Part shown: positions 1-9,800 of the stretch, piece after piece
Layout: each line of letters opens with the position of its first letter
Numbering within the stretch: position 1 is the first letter of the stretch
Source of the DNA: an uncultured Bacilli bacterium
GTDB lineage: Bacteria; Bacillota_I; Bacilli_A; RF39; UBA660
DNA: 45,786 bases
Assembly (NCBI GenBank): GCA_947631035.1
Contig: CANRJW010000009.1
Location: forward strand, 1-45,786
Direction: 5' to 3'
Translations under genes and position numbers: made by a program
Notes under the pieces: generated by a model
What the model was told of the DNA's origin: nothing
Database searches by the model: none
The model's input: the letters and a program-made list of their open reading frames with translations, nothing else

Positions 1-1060
1 ACTTTAAAAAACTCGCTTCTTTCTCTATGTCCTTAACATTATAATCAAGCTCAGGTGTTGTGACTTCTTCGTTTAGTTTATTTTTACTTAAAAATAATCT
101 TATATTTTTCATCCCTTCTCCAACTATTTTTTCTTCATTTATATTATTTGAACTTGAAGGTGCTTTATTCTTAATAGACTTAATTTGATTACTACTCTTC
201 AAGGTGATGATATCAGTGGTTGTCCCACCAAACATGCTTCCATGAGGACCTATATCTAAAATATCTTCTACAATGATACCGTCATAATTTGTGCCTTCTT
301 CCTCATTTAGATAAAGCACCCAGTTAACAATGTAGTCCAAGGTGTAGAAGTAATCGTCCTCTCCATACTCATCATCATCTGAGACGCCCACCAGTAGCTC
401 CTTGATTCTATCCTCATCATCAAAGAGTTCATCAACTGTCTCATACTCCCACATCACTGGATGGGCACTACCCCAAGCCTTGTTGGAGTCAAGCTCAATG
501 AGATCCCAGTACTCCGGATGTCTCTCATTCCTTCTGACACCATGATTGAACTTGTGAAGATCAGCATTGAGCTGATTTTCCACTTGACTGATTCGAGAAT
601 CGTCGTAAGCCCACCTCTTTACTAGTCGATCAAAAGCTTTCAGCTCAATCTCTCTAATCCTTTTATCTCTGACATTCTGCCAGCTTTTAATCTCAGCAGG
701 GGTGCTGTTATCTACAATGTAGGGATTTTGAATATTAAGATAAACTGCATAGATGTTCTTATATTTATCATCAACATCACCTACACCCATCTGAGTGTAT
801 CCTCTTGCAGTATCTAGGTTGGTTGTGAAATAGTTTACGTTATACTTTTCAAACTTATAATCACCAAATTGTGATTTTGCTTCTCTGGGGTTAAACTCTA
901 TAAATCCTGGAGTTGGAGTTCCGTGATAGCAAACAAGTAATTGACCTTTTCTATTTCTAGCCTTACTGCTCTTGAAGAAATTTATCTGCTCTTGGGTTAA
1001 AACATTTCCTTCGCTATCAGTAATTTCAGTAGATTCTTTGAAATAAGTTCTCTTTCTCAT
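1..1060 (-). CDS. ADP-ribosyltransferase-like protein, partial (3' end off window)
   Basis: An open frame runs from an ATG at 1060 to the left edge without a stop, so about 353 residues are visible and the C-terminus is missing. A GGAG site lies about 10 nt before the ATG. Residues 44-95 carry the pattern of ART domains found in phage polyvalent proteins: a CYHGT motif, then NYFTTN followed by an alanine-rich helix (DTARGYT), and further on NYDGIIVEDI, like the strand before the catalytic region of such enzymes. The family transfers ADP-ribose from NAD to host targets. The later part is acidic and linker-like and contains a KLNEE segment resembling the L-x-E protease motif seen elsewhere here. 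It follows a terminator and a conserved promoter-like motif, so it probably starts its own transcript. The ART fold is inferred from motifs only. Confidence 0.6.
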   Translation of the reverse strand, partial: MRKRTYFKESTEITDSEGNVLTQEQINFFKSSKARNRKGQLLVCYHGTPTPGFIEFNPREAKSQFGDYKFEKYNVNYFTTNLDTARGYTQMGVGDVDDKYKNIYAVYLNIQNPYIVDNSTPAEIKSWQNVRDKRIREIELKAFDRLVKRWAYDDSRISQVENQLNADLHKFNHGVRRNERHPEYWDLIELDSNKAWGSAHPVMWEYETVDELFDDEDRIKELLVGVSDDDEYGEDDYFYTLDYIVNWVLYLNEEEGTNYDGIIVEDILDIGPHGSMFGGTTTDIITLKSSNQIKSIKNKAPSSSNNINEEKIVGEGMKNIRLFLSKNKLNEEVTTPELDYNVKDIEKEASFLK

Positions 1061-1151
1061 TTACTTGCAACTCCGTAAAAGTATTCATTTAATTTATTTT
1101 TACCTAAAAATAGCCTTGTACTTTTCGTGATAATCCTGCTTACATTATATT

Positions 1152-1165
1152 CCACATAATTTAGC
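1152..1165 (-). promoter_or_regulatory. Conserved promoter-like motif, copy 1
   Basis: The minus strand reads GCTAAATTATGTGG, one of five near-identical copies in the window. It lies directly downstream of a strong terminator and upstream of the ART-like gene that starts at 1060, which fits a phage-specific promoter. Activity is inferred. Confidence 0.45.
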
Positions 1166-1174
1166 GGAGAAGGC

Positions 1175-1214
1175 AAAAAAAAAAAGCCACAACTACCCGT
1201 ACGGATGTCATGGC
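1175..1214 (-). terminator. Rho-independent terminator
   Basis: On the minus strand a GC-containing stem (GCCATGAC with its partner GTTGTGGC, inner ATCC/GGGT, GTAC loop) is followed at once by eleven T residues. It ends the transcript of the 84-residue gene at 1264-1518. Confidence 0.75.
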
Positions 1215-1263
1215 CTGCAGTACCTTGTTAATTCAATTCTTATGAACGAGTTCGATACAGAAA

Positions 1264-1518
1264 TTAGCTGTTATGATATGTGAACAGCTCATCTAATACG
1301 GCATCCAGGAATGCATTCCGAGCCTTCTTATACTCAGAGGTTTCTAATTCTACACACCATTCCGGATCATACTCCGGGATAGCTTCATGAGCCTCTAAAG
1401 CTAATGCATCTTCAAAATCTTCTCCCAGCTTTTCATAAATCCAGTCTCTGACCTTCTGCTTTACTGGATCGGTAGCCTCTCTTAATTTTCTTCTTACCGG
1501 TAATCTATTATCAGACAT
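1264..1518 (-). CDS. Hypothetical 84-residue protein
   Basis: A short acidic protein of 84 residues with no motif I recognise. The N-terminus is basic (LPVRRKLREA), followed by a helical stretch (VKQKVRDWIYEKLGEDFEDALALEA) broken here only by description, and an acidic C-terminal half. An AAGGAG site sits about 10 nt before the ATG and a conserved promoter-like motif lies about 30 nt upstream, so it seems to have its own promoter. A strong terminator follows. This small single-gene unit is flanked by a methyltransferase upstream and an ART-like gene downstream. No function is proposed. Confidence 0.6.
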   Translation of the reverse strand: MSDNRLPVRRKLREATDPVKQKVRDWIYEKLGEDFEDALALEAHEAIPEYDPEWCVELETSEYKKARNAFLDAVLDELFTYHNS

Positions 1519-1544
1519 TACGTGTGTCTCCTTGTTGGTGTGTT

Positions 1545-1560
1545 ATATACAATTTAGCAA
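1545..1560 (-). promoter_or_regulatory. Conserved promoter-like motif, copy 2
   Basis: The minus strand reads TTGCTAAATTGTATA about 30 nt before the start codon of the 84-residue gene, with an AAGGAG ribosome site in between. It matches the other copies except for one A to G change. Confidence 0.45.
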
Positions 1561-1605
1561 AGAATGATTATGTTTCTGCAGCTGATTATAACTAATTGTG
1601 CATTT

Positions 1606-2373
1606 TTATTTGTAAGTGCTTTCAGGATCTACTAATTTGTAACACCCCTTAAAGTCATTTCCCCATTCCAGTTCTAGTTGTTGATACCTCTCTTTCATTA
1701 CATCAACATCTAGATCATCCTGGACGTGAGCTTGATAAGGGCTGCCCTCAAATTCATCTTGATAATAGTGATAAGGAACAATTACAAATGTAAGTGTTGT
1801 TATCTTATCCAATTTATTTAGTACTCTATGTGCTTGACCCACATTTAAGTGCTCCAGCACATCTCCCATAATACAAATATCGTAGTGTATCCCTTCATCT
1901 GGTTGCCATTTTACAACGTTTTCATTGTAGACGTTGTCGTAAATATCGTTCAAATGGTTTTGCTCTATATATGGTGCAAATATTTCTACTGCATCTAATC
2001 TTCCAGGATTGCAGATGCTTTTGAAAAACTTTCCCCACTGCCCCTTCTCTGGACCTATATCTAAAATATTAGCACCTTCTAATAACCCTTCCTCTGCAAG
2101 CTTTTTAAGGTGATCTTCTAATTTGTATTTAGGGTCTTTATAACTGCGAAAACATGCTGCTTTGTAATATTCCCCATTTCGAAATAATCTATCATTATCT
2201 GGATCTAATTTATGAGCCAGCGTACCATATTTAAGAGCAAGAGCATAGCGATTAGCCTCATTCTCATTATAGTAATGCTCCAGAGCTATTTTATCATAAA
2301 CATCTGCTAGTCTTTTATTGTTTTCTTGAATGGTCTCTTCTTTTAACTTGTAAAGTTCATCTAATTTACTCAT
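1606..2373 (-). CDS. SAM-dependent methyltransferase with N-terminal TPR-like helices
   Basis: A class I methyltransferase-like protein of 255 residues. Its centre has NILDIGPEKGQWG, matching the glycine-rich SAM-binding loop, and further on CIMGDVLEHL, matching the motif before the catalytic region (the LEHL form seen in many small-molecule and glycan methyltransferases). The first 80 residues are helical and TPR-like (ALALKYGTLAHKLDPDN), resembling the N-terminus of the glycosyltransferase at 24056-25081. I chose the ATG at 2373, five codons inside the longest frame, because a GGAG site lies 9 nt before it and the longer start falls inside a hairpin. It may modify a sugar added by the glycosyltransferases in this window, but that substrate is inferred. 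Confidence 0.7.
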   Translation of the reverse strand: MSKLDELYKLKEETIQENNKRLADVYDKIALEHYYNENEANRYALALKYGTLAHKLDPDNDRLFRNGEYYKAACFRSYKDPKYKLEDHLKKLAEEGLLEGANILDIGPEKGQWGKFFKSICNPGRLDAVEIFAPYIEQNHLNDIYDNVYNENVVKWQPDEGIHYDICIMGDVLEHLNVGQAHRVLNKLDKITTLTFVIVPYHYYQDEFEGSPYQAHVQDDLDVDVMKERYQQLELEWGNDFKGCYKLVDPESTYK

Positions 2374-2375
2374 AT

Positions 2376-2406
2376 AAAAATACTCCACTATATCATACAG
2401 TGGAGT
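2376..2406 (-). terminator. Hairpin terminator overlapping a ribosome binding site
   Basis: On the minus strand an 8-bp perfect stem (ACTCCACT / AGTGGAGT) is followed by ATTTTTAT. It can end the upstream transcript. The 3' arm contains the GGAG site of the methyltransferase, so the hairpin could also mask its start. Confidence 0.65.
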
Positions 2407-2411
2407 AGAAA

Positions 2412-2660
2412 TTATTTTTTCTTAATTTTAAATGCCCTTGTTGGTTTATTTATAATGCCTGGATAATTAAGGTAGTACTTCTCAAAAATAGCTTCGGACT
2501 GTTTGCTTTCTCTATCCAGCCTATTCAGCACAAATTGGAACCTGTAGTTGTGTCCAATGTATGCTATTTTACCGACCTTCTTCAGCTCTTTTCTATCCCC
2601 ACCAAACAGGTCGAAGAGATCTTCCCTTAAAGTGTATTCGTATAATTTAGCAATAATTTT
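2412..2660 (-). CDS. Conserved-looking open frame without a normal start codon
   Basis: Eighty-two sense codons follow the TAA of the 142-residue gene in the same frame and end at 2412-2414. The product is charged and looks like genuine coding sequence (for example REDLFDLFGG, KIAYIGHNYRFQFVLNRL). No ATG, GTG or TTG lies near its front; the earliest options are two ATT codons at 2652-2657. It could be translated from ATT, made by readthrough of the upstream TAA as a C-terminal extension, or be a remnant. A copy of the conserved GCTAAATTATA motif overlaps codons 4-7. Function unknown. Confidence 0.45.
   Translation of the reverse strand, partial: KIIAKLYEYTLREDLFDLFGGDRKELKKVGKIAYIGHNYRFQFVLNRLDRESKQSEAIFEKYYLNYPGIINKPTRAFKIKKK
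2639..2653 (-). promoter_or_regulatory. Conserved promoter-like motif, copy 3
   Basis: The minus strand reads TTGCTAAATTATACG immediately after the stop of the 142-residue gene. Unlike the other copies it lies inside an open frame, so it may be chance or a promoter overlapping coding sequence. Confidence 0.3.
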
Positions 2661-3089
2661 TTAGAACTTATAATTATATTTATCCTTAGAAGATCTTTCT
2701 ACCGAAAGAGTTACTGTACTTTCTGTTGGAGTATTTAAAGTAATCATAACAGGCTTACAAGAAATATTACCTGCAGATTCGGGAAGAAACTTTTCAACTT
2801 CAGGCGAGTTTATTAACGATATAAATTTTTCCACCATAACCTCTGCACTTACACTGTTTGGAAGTAAGCAGTTTCTCAGGAATTCCTTAATTGCATTGAG
2901 TTGGGGCTCGCCAACCTCATCATTCATAATCCAAAGGAGAGATTTATTGTAAGTATAAAAGGGGCGAATTTGGAAATCCCACGTAATCCCTCCAAGGTAG
3001 CTACAAATCTTAGATGCAATATTTTGCACCTCATTAGAAGTTTTTCTTTTATATTCCTTGGAATCAATACTGATGGTTAACTCAATCAT
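2661..3089 (-). CDS. Hypothetical 142-residue protein
   Basis: An unrecognised protein of 142 residues. It opens with a beta-strand-like segment (MIELTISIDSKEYKR), has a mixed central part with several aromatic residues, and ends in a threonine/serine-rich strand region (MITLNTPTESTVTLSVE). There is no signal peptide or membrane segment. A GAGGT site precedes the ATG. It starts 15 nt after the MazF-like gene and probably shares its transcript. Its TAA is followed in the same frame by another 82 codons. Confidence 0.6.
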   Translation of the reverse strand: MIELTISIDSKEYKRKTSNEVQNIASKICSYLGGITWDFQIRPFYTYNKSLLWIMNDEVGEPQLNAIKEFLRNCLLPNSVSAEVMVEKFISLINSPEVEKFLPESAGNISCKPVMITLNTPTESTVTLSVERSSKDKYNYKF

Positions 3090-3104
3090 AGATATATACC
3101 TCGC

Positions 3105-3488
3105 TTATGCTTTTATCCAGGCTATCTGTGGATCGTCATCCGGAATAAATCTTTCTATTAGGTGAGAATATTCCGGTTTTTCCTCTCTTATAATCTTACG
3201 AAGATTTCTAATATCTTCATCTTGCAGACTTCCTACTTTATCCATAAATCTAGATCTTTCAATTTCAAGTACTTCTGAACCCCTGATGGTAGATGGTTTA
3301 TATAGCCCCGCTTCTGCCCAATGAATTATAGAATACTCAGCAGGAAATCTGGTTCTAGGTTCCCTAGAGGTTATCTTGAATGTACTTATCATTCGCCCAT
3401 TTACTTTAAGTACTAGCACAGGTCTAACTTTGGACTCTCTGCCGTTATCAAAAGGTGCATCTGCAAACCATATCTCCCATTTCTTCAT
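3105..3488 (-). CDS. MazF/PemK-like protein
   Basis: A 127-residue protein whose first 40 residues (MKKWEIWFADAPFDNG, then KVRPVLVLKVNG) match the start of the MazF/PemK/CcdB-fold family: a first strand with W-x-[IV]-W-[FL]-A, an acidic loop, and the K-x-R-P-V-L-V-L strand that lines the RNA-binding groove. Known members cut mRNA, and some are inactive or regulatory. The second half is charged and helical. The start overlaps the stop of a small acidic gene by four bases (ATGA), the usual layout of a toxin-antitoxin pair. In a phage late region it may be a host-takeover RNase, a plasmid-like stability pair or a domesticated protein; sequence alone does not decide. Confidence 0.65.
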   Translation of the reverse strand: MKKWEIWFADAPFDNGRESKVRPVLVLKVNGRMISTFKITSREPRTRFPAEYSIIHWAEAGLYKPSTIRGSEVLEIERSRFMDKVGSLQDEDIRNLRKIIREEKPEYSHLIERFIPDDDPQIAWIKA

Positions 3489-3652
3489 TTATGCTTCCTC
3501 TTCTGCCATTCAATCCAATATTCGTCATCTTCTGGATAGTCCCAATCCTCTTCAGGGAGGGCATGAATTATGGGGAGTTTTTTCAATGCCTGTTCAAACT
3601 CGTAATCTTCTTGTTCTTCCTCAGTTAATTGTTGTTTATTCTTACTATTCAT
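3485..3652 (-). CDS. Small acidic protein, possible antitoxin partner
   Basis: A 55-residue, strongly acidic protein (LTEEEQEDYEFEQALKKL, then EEDWDYPEDDEYW) ending in a basic tail (QKRKHK). I chose the ATG at 3652 because an AGAGGT site lies just before it; the longer frame to 3700 begins in hydrophobic, probably untranslated sequence. Its last bases overlap the start of the MazF/PemK-like gene, so the two are coupled. Size, charge and order fit an antitoxin, but there is no recognisable DNA-binding domain. It is the first gene after the capsid gene terminator. Confidence 0.5.
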   Translation of the reverse strand: MNSKNKQQLTEEEQEDYEFEQALKKLPIIHALPEEDWDYPEDDEYWIEWQKRKHK

Positions 3653-3721
3653 TTTATTTACCTCTATTATCATTATAATACATATTTGAAAATAAATCAA
3701 CTACTCTAATCATACATACAT

Positions 3722-3756
3722 AAAAAAAAACAGGTCCCAGTTTTCACCAGGACCTG
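3722..3756 (-). terminator. Rho-independent terminator after the capsid gene
   Basis: On the minus strand a long stem (CAGGTCC / GGACCTG with further inner pairs) is followed by nine T residues, about 45 nt after the capsid stop codon. It closes the head operon. Confidence 0.85.
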
Positions 3757-3801
3757 AAATTTTGTAAATTAAGCTTTTACGCTGCTATTTACCTATATAG
3801 T

Positions 3802-6800
3802 TTACGCTACAACTTCTCCGGCTACGAGAAGATCTTTGTTGAGGATTCTGAGGTCATATCATGTATCTTACAGATAATTCGTTTCCAATTATCTTCTCAA
3901 CATTGGTTTATTGAGATGAGACTATATCATATTCCTTAATTGTTTTATCCTTTTAAGGAATCCGCGCACTTCCATTTCACTTGAAATGTACTCTACTAAG
4001 TTCTCATATAAGTTTTTCTCTTATATTAACTTTTCGATAGTCGTTAAACCTTCTTATTTTTATATAAGCTTGGCTTTTGATTACCCATGTTTGGGCTTTC
4101 CAAAAATTCACGCGGTTTTCATTAAATATTACTACTTAATGCTTCAAAAATTTCAAAGTTGACCATCCCTGTGACCACTTATATTATAGATAAGGCGTTA
4201 ATTTATCTACCATTGATTATGGCTTTATATTTCTATAAAGGTTAGACTATATTATCATCTTGTTAAAGATGTGCAATCTTTCAGATTCACTTGAATCTTA
4301 CACAGAGCTACCTGTTAGTCGTTGAACCTTCATCCTATTTAGGATGCTTGGCTGCTGGTTGCCCAATTTCTTTTATTTTTTATAACCTTCATATTTATTA
4401 AATATTGTGGTAAAAAGAACTATAAGGAGTTTCCAGCAATTAATTGCATTATCATTTATTTATTTCTAAATAAAGCTACTATATTATTAATAGAGCCATC
4501 AGCGTGCCCTAAGAGTTGTGTAGGCACTATAGGCATATCGTTTATCTTCTAACTAATTCGTTGTATTAGTAACTTATATTTTCATATAAGACGAGACTAT
4601 ATTATTATCTTTTTATAGATACACAATCTTTCGATTTCACTTGAAATCTACACGGTGCTATCCGTTAGTCGTTGAACCTTCTCTTTCATATAAAGAGCTT
4701 GGCTGCTGATTGCCCAATCTTTTCACTTTTTAAAACCTTCATATCTATTAAAATATTGTGGTAGAAAAGCTCTAAAGGGTTTTCCAGCAATTAATTGTGT
4801 TATCACTTACCTATTTCTAGATAAGGCCTCAGGAGATATTTTTATTTATATCCCAAGGAGCATATCAAATATGTTGTATCTAAATCGTTTCCATTTAATT
4901 TCTTTATATTACTATAAAGTTCAGACTATATCATATTCTTTCATTGTTTTATCCTTTGAAAGAATCTCCGCACTTCGAAATCACTTGATTTCTACTTTAC
5001 TCACTTCCATTATATAAGTTTTTCTCTTATATATGTGTTTTCATTAGTCGTTGAGCCTTCTCTTACGAGCTTGGCTGCTGATTGTCCATTTCTGGATTTC
5101 CCAGCAATTCACGGAGTTATTTACTAATATATTACTATATTAGGCTGCGTATATGTTTTTCACAGCTGCACTTGCTGCAAAGTCACCGTCGTTGACACCA
5201 ACAACGAATTTACCTGCTGCAATATTAGGAGTTACATAAACCTTAAGCCCATTTAATGTCAAATATATTGTAGTTATGATTCGTTAAATCATATATGCTT
5301 ATTCTTTCAAATAAGTTTAGACTATATCTTCATCTCGTTTATTTGAGATGCAAACCATTTCAGATTCACTTGAATCTTACATTCCCTTTGGGGGAATTAG
5401 TCGTTGAACCTTTCTCTATTCGAGACTTGGCTGCTAGTTATCCAATTTTTACTGTTTTTTATAACCTTCACATTCACCTTTATTTCATGGTTATGTTGTG
5501 GTAAATAAAACTTAAGGACTTTCTAGCAATTAGATTTGTCAATTATTCTATATATCACTATATAGCCAGGCTACATGTAATAAAGCTTAGTATTTATATA
5601 TTGTTAAGTAATTTAAATGATTGTCTTCTGCAGTTTTTATCTTTTTTGGATCCACCTGAGTCCATATTCTGATCGCTTCTTGATACTGCTTACTGTTAGG
5701 ACATGTAGCAGCCTTTTCTTTTAGGTCTGCTAACAGTTCTCTGTCCTCTTCACTGTCTGGATCATATGGATGAGGTCCGTGATGCCACCAATTATTTACT
5801 TCAATAAATAGATCTTCTGTATCTACATAGAAATCACAATTGAAAGGGTACCTGGGGTCTCTATATTGATAGTGTACATGATCTTCACCATACCTATTTA
5901 TTAAATCTTCCTCTACCCTTCTCTCTATAAGAGTTTTTACATTCCCCGCAGTTCCGTTGCGAAGCATTGTGCTCCACCTACGTTCTGCCTGGCCATCACT
6001 CCAATGCTGCACACCTTTTTTACCTTTATTCCAGGGTGTGTGTCCTTTTTCCCACTTAGTGGGACTGTTCTTGCTAGAAGGCCTGGGTATGCCTGCCTGC
6101 GCTTTGCTGATCTTATCCCTTACACTTTGAGGGGTTGTGTGACCTAAGTGGGATTTCCCTATTCTATTTCCCCTTGCTCTCCTTTCATCATCTGACATAC
6201 AATCAAATTGAATCCTGGTGTTCTCTGCAATAGTATGTACGGGGATATCTAAGTAGTTAAGCACCTGTTTTAATAAATAAAGAGAAGGAATATGAAATTT
6301 TCTACAAGTCTCCCCAGGTAGATGATCTTTATAAAAACCTTCAAGTTCTTTCTTGTCTATCTGGTTAGCTAATTCTTTATACTGTGACATTTTATTAAAT
6401 TACTTAATTATATAATATTGCTTTGCTTTTATTAACCTGCAAAATAAGGACCATTTACACGACTTACTGAAGCTGCCTGCCAACCTTTAACGAATCCGAG
6501 GATAGGAAGGATGTCAGGTGCGATAAGCATGTAGTTGGGCATGTATCTCTGAGTCTTACTATAAATGATTGATGCTGCGAGTGCAGTAATCTCTGAGAAT
6601 CCTTCATAATGCTCTGCCTTGCTGCAATTATATTACATGTGGTTCATTGAATTTATATTCTCAAACCAAATTTCTTTATATTTCTATAAAGTTTAGACTA
6701 TATCATCATCTTATTTACTATTACCATAAATAAGAGCCACATACTTCGGATTTATTTAAATCCTACTCTACTTACTTCCAAGCTTAAATATTTCTTTTAA

Positions 6801-9800
6801 GCTGTGCTTTCGATAGTCGTTGAGCCTTCCCATTATTGGGCTTGGCTGCTGATTGTCCTATTATTAGGAGTTTCCAGCAATTCATGTGGTTATTTTATAT
6901 TATATTACTATAATAATGCGCAATTTTTTATTTTACGCCAATAGGAAGAGTACGAGAGAATGTGAGACGTGCATCTGCTGCTGCATTCTTGATTAAGAGA
7001 TCTGTAACTTCTGTATCGATTTCCACTTATGTTATTAATAAACCGTTTCCGTTTATTATCTATAGATTATTTATTTTCTATAGGTCAGACTATATCATAT
7101 TCTTAATTATCTGTTACCAATAATTAAGAACCCTAGCACTTCGAGTTTACTTAAACTCTACTCTACTCGCTTATCAATTCTCCTATCCTTTATCCTCTCG
7201 CGAAGGAGATATTTACGTATTTCTACGGATGAGAATATTTAGCTTTCGATAGTCGTTGCTCTACTTTCTCTAAATATAATAGAGAGAATTTAGATCATGA
7301 TTATCATATGAGTGATACTAACTCTCATAAGATTTTCCATGAGTTCACTAGGTTATTCGATAACACATTACTGTGTTAAGCTACAAGTTTTTGTTTATAG
7401 GCGAGTTGTTCTTGTATTCTAATAAGTTCGTTAATCTTATTATGCTCTTAGATAAGCAACTATATATTTCTATATAGGATAGACCATATCTTCATCTCAT
7501 TTTTGAGATGCACACTGCTTCCACTTTACTCAAAGTGTACTTTCTTACGAAATGGTCGTTGAACTTTTTCCTGTTCGGAACTTAGCTGCTGATTATTCAA
7601 TCCTCTAACTTTTATAACTTTTACATCTAAGCCTTTCATCTTTCTGCTTTAGTATAGAGGCTCTAAGAATGTTCCAGCAATTCAATGTGTTTATTGTGAT
7701 AAGCATTTCTGCTTAGGTAGGCCAAGTATTATCTCTATTGAATGCCTATACGTCAATAGAGATCTTCAAAACCTACTGCTTTCTCTGCAAGTTGATCACC
7801 GAGAGAAACGCCGTAATCAGTTTTCTTACTGCATTGACCACAGCTCGTTAGGCTGCAGTGTTCTTATTTGTCCATTTTCCACCATGTACCAATCTCTGTG
7901 TGGATACACAAGAGCTAACTTTACACCAGATGATAGGGCTTGCTTCAACTTCTTGACATCTCGTACAGTCCAGGTGTATGAATCTATACCATGTTTTTCT
8001 AGGTTCTCTAAGTATTCTATACAGACCGGATCTAGGGGATTATAAGGACGAGGCCCGTGAGAGTAATGTCCCTGATATTCTATAAATAGATCAAGAGATT
8101 TTATATAGAAGTCACTCATAAATGGATAGCGCTCTTCAGAGTAACCTCTAAGAATGTCTTCCTCGTCAAATGAAACAAGCAGTTGATGATAGAAGGATTC
8201 TTCTGCTTTAGACTTTGTACCGCCTTGTTTCTCTCTTACGGTATTAAGTCTTTTTTGATATGCAGCCTCCATATGCTCCGGCTTAGTTGCTCTAGACTTA
8301 TTTATAATTTGTCTCTCTTCCTCCGGACGACTGTACCAAGTCTGCCGCACCCGCTTCGCTCTGAGACGTAAGGTTTCCTCTGAACGGTTATTCATTCTAA
8401 TCTTATTCGCTTCAGAATCGGTCCTTCTAGGTATGTTATTTTTTATAAGATAGCCGCGAATGCATGCTGATGTGCATCCATACCTCTCTGCTATCTGGAC
8501 GGTACTTAGTTTCTCTTCCACATAAAGTTGAAGTAAGTCTTCTTTAGGAATATTTAGTTTCTTATTCTTCTTTCCCATGGTATGTGTGTTATTAAATGAA
8601 CATTGAACTTTACATTTTCATGTAAAAATAGACTATATTTTTATCTAATATATCTAATTAGATACTCGCTCTTTCAGGTTTACTTAAACCTTACTCCTGT
8701 TTAGGATAGTCGTTGAACCTTCTTCCCTTGAATGAGGGAAGCTTGGCTGCTGATTGCCCAATTCCTTATTTTTCAAACCATCGCACCTACAATTACTTGT
8801 TATGCTGTGGTATAAAGACTTAAGGGGTTTCCAGCAATTAAGCGAGTGTGTACTTATTTATTTCTAAATAAGGGGCCTAAACATATTAAGCCTGATAAGC
8901 TGCCATTTGTGAATAGTAGATCGCGATTCTCCGCGCGCGAGCGAGAAGGGGCATCGCTTCCATTTTGGCTGTAAGAAGAGGTAAATCGTTCTGAGGGATT
9001 ACAACGTTGTTCATTTATCTTATAAATCAGATTGATTTTTTTCTCTATATCACTATAGAGATGAGACTATATCATTATCTTTACTTGTTTTATCCTTGTA
9101 AAGACACCTTGCACTTCGGAATTTTTATTTTCCTACTCTACTCGCTTAATACTTTAGATATTTCTTCTGAAAGTATGCTTTCGATAGTCGTTGAACTTTC
9201 TCTATTTTTTTTTTTATAGAGCTTAGCTGCTGATTATCTTCTTTCTTTCCTCTAATAGAAAGAAGAGTTTCCAGCAATTCGCAAGGTTTTTCCATTACAT
9301 ATTACTATGTAAGGCTACTAACAATTAATAGGAGTATGCAACTTCAACAGCTGAATCCTTTGCAATAGAAAGATCGGTAAGATCGATTACACCGGTAGCG
9401 TAGTCAATCTTATCTGCTGCTGTAGCTAGCTTAACGCCGCCACCTGCTTCTGTAACAACAGTTTCGACCTTAGCTTCTGTACCTTCAAAACGGGGCTCAC
9501 TTAAACCGCTTACTTCTGTAACGGGCTGAACCATAACAGTTCTACGAGTTACTGAATCTGTTGCTCCTACTTCTGTAAGGCTACCCTTACCTGCCTGTGT
9601 ACCTGCAACGTCTACGTATGTCTTTGTAGTACCATCTTTGGTAACAGTGATTGTAAGAGTACCCTCGATGAAGGGTTTCCACTCCATTGTGAAGGAAGTG
9701 CTGTTCTGTGAAGTTGCTGTGAAGTTCTTAACTACTCTTGAAGAAGTGTAGTTGGGATCTACTTTACCGAGGTGGAAAGGATCATTGAAGACGTATCCTG

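Noticed and set aside
9007..9219. Plus-strand open frames inside the intron region, also at 5295-5504, 8183-8371 and 11316-11510
   Set aside because: They run antisense through intron cores or endonuclease genes, lack ribosome sites and encode low-complexity hydrophobic sequence.
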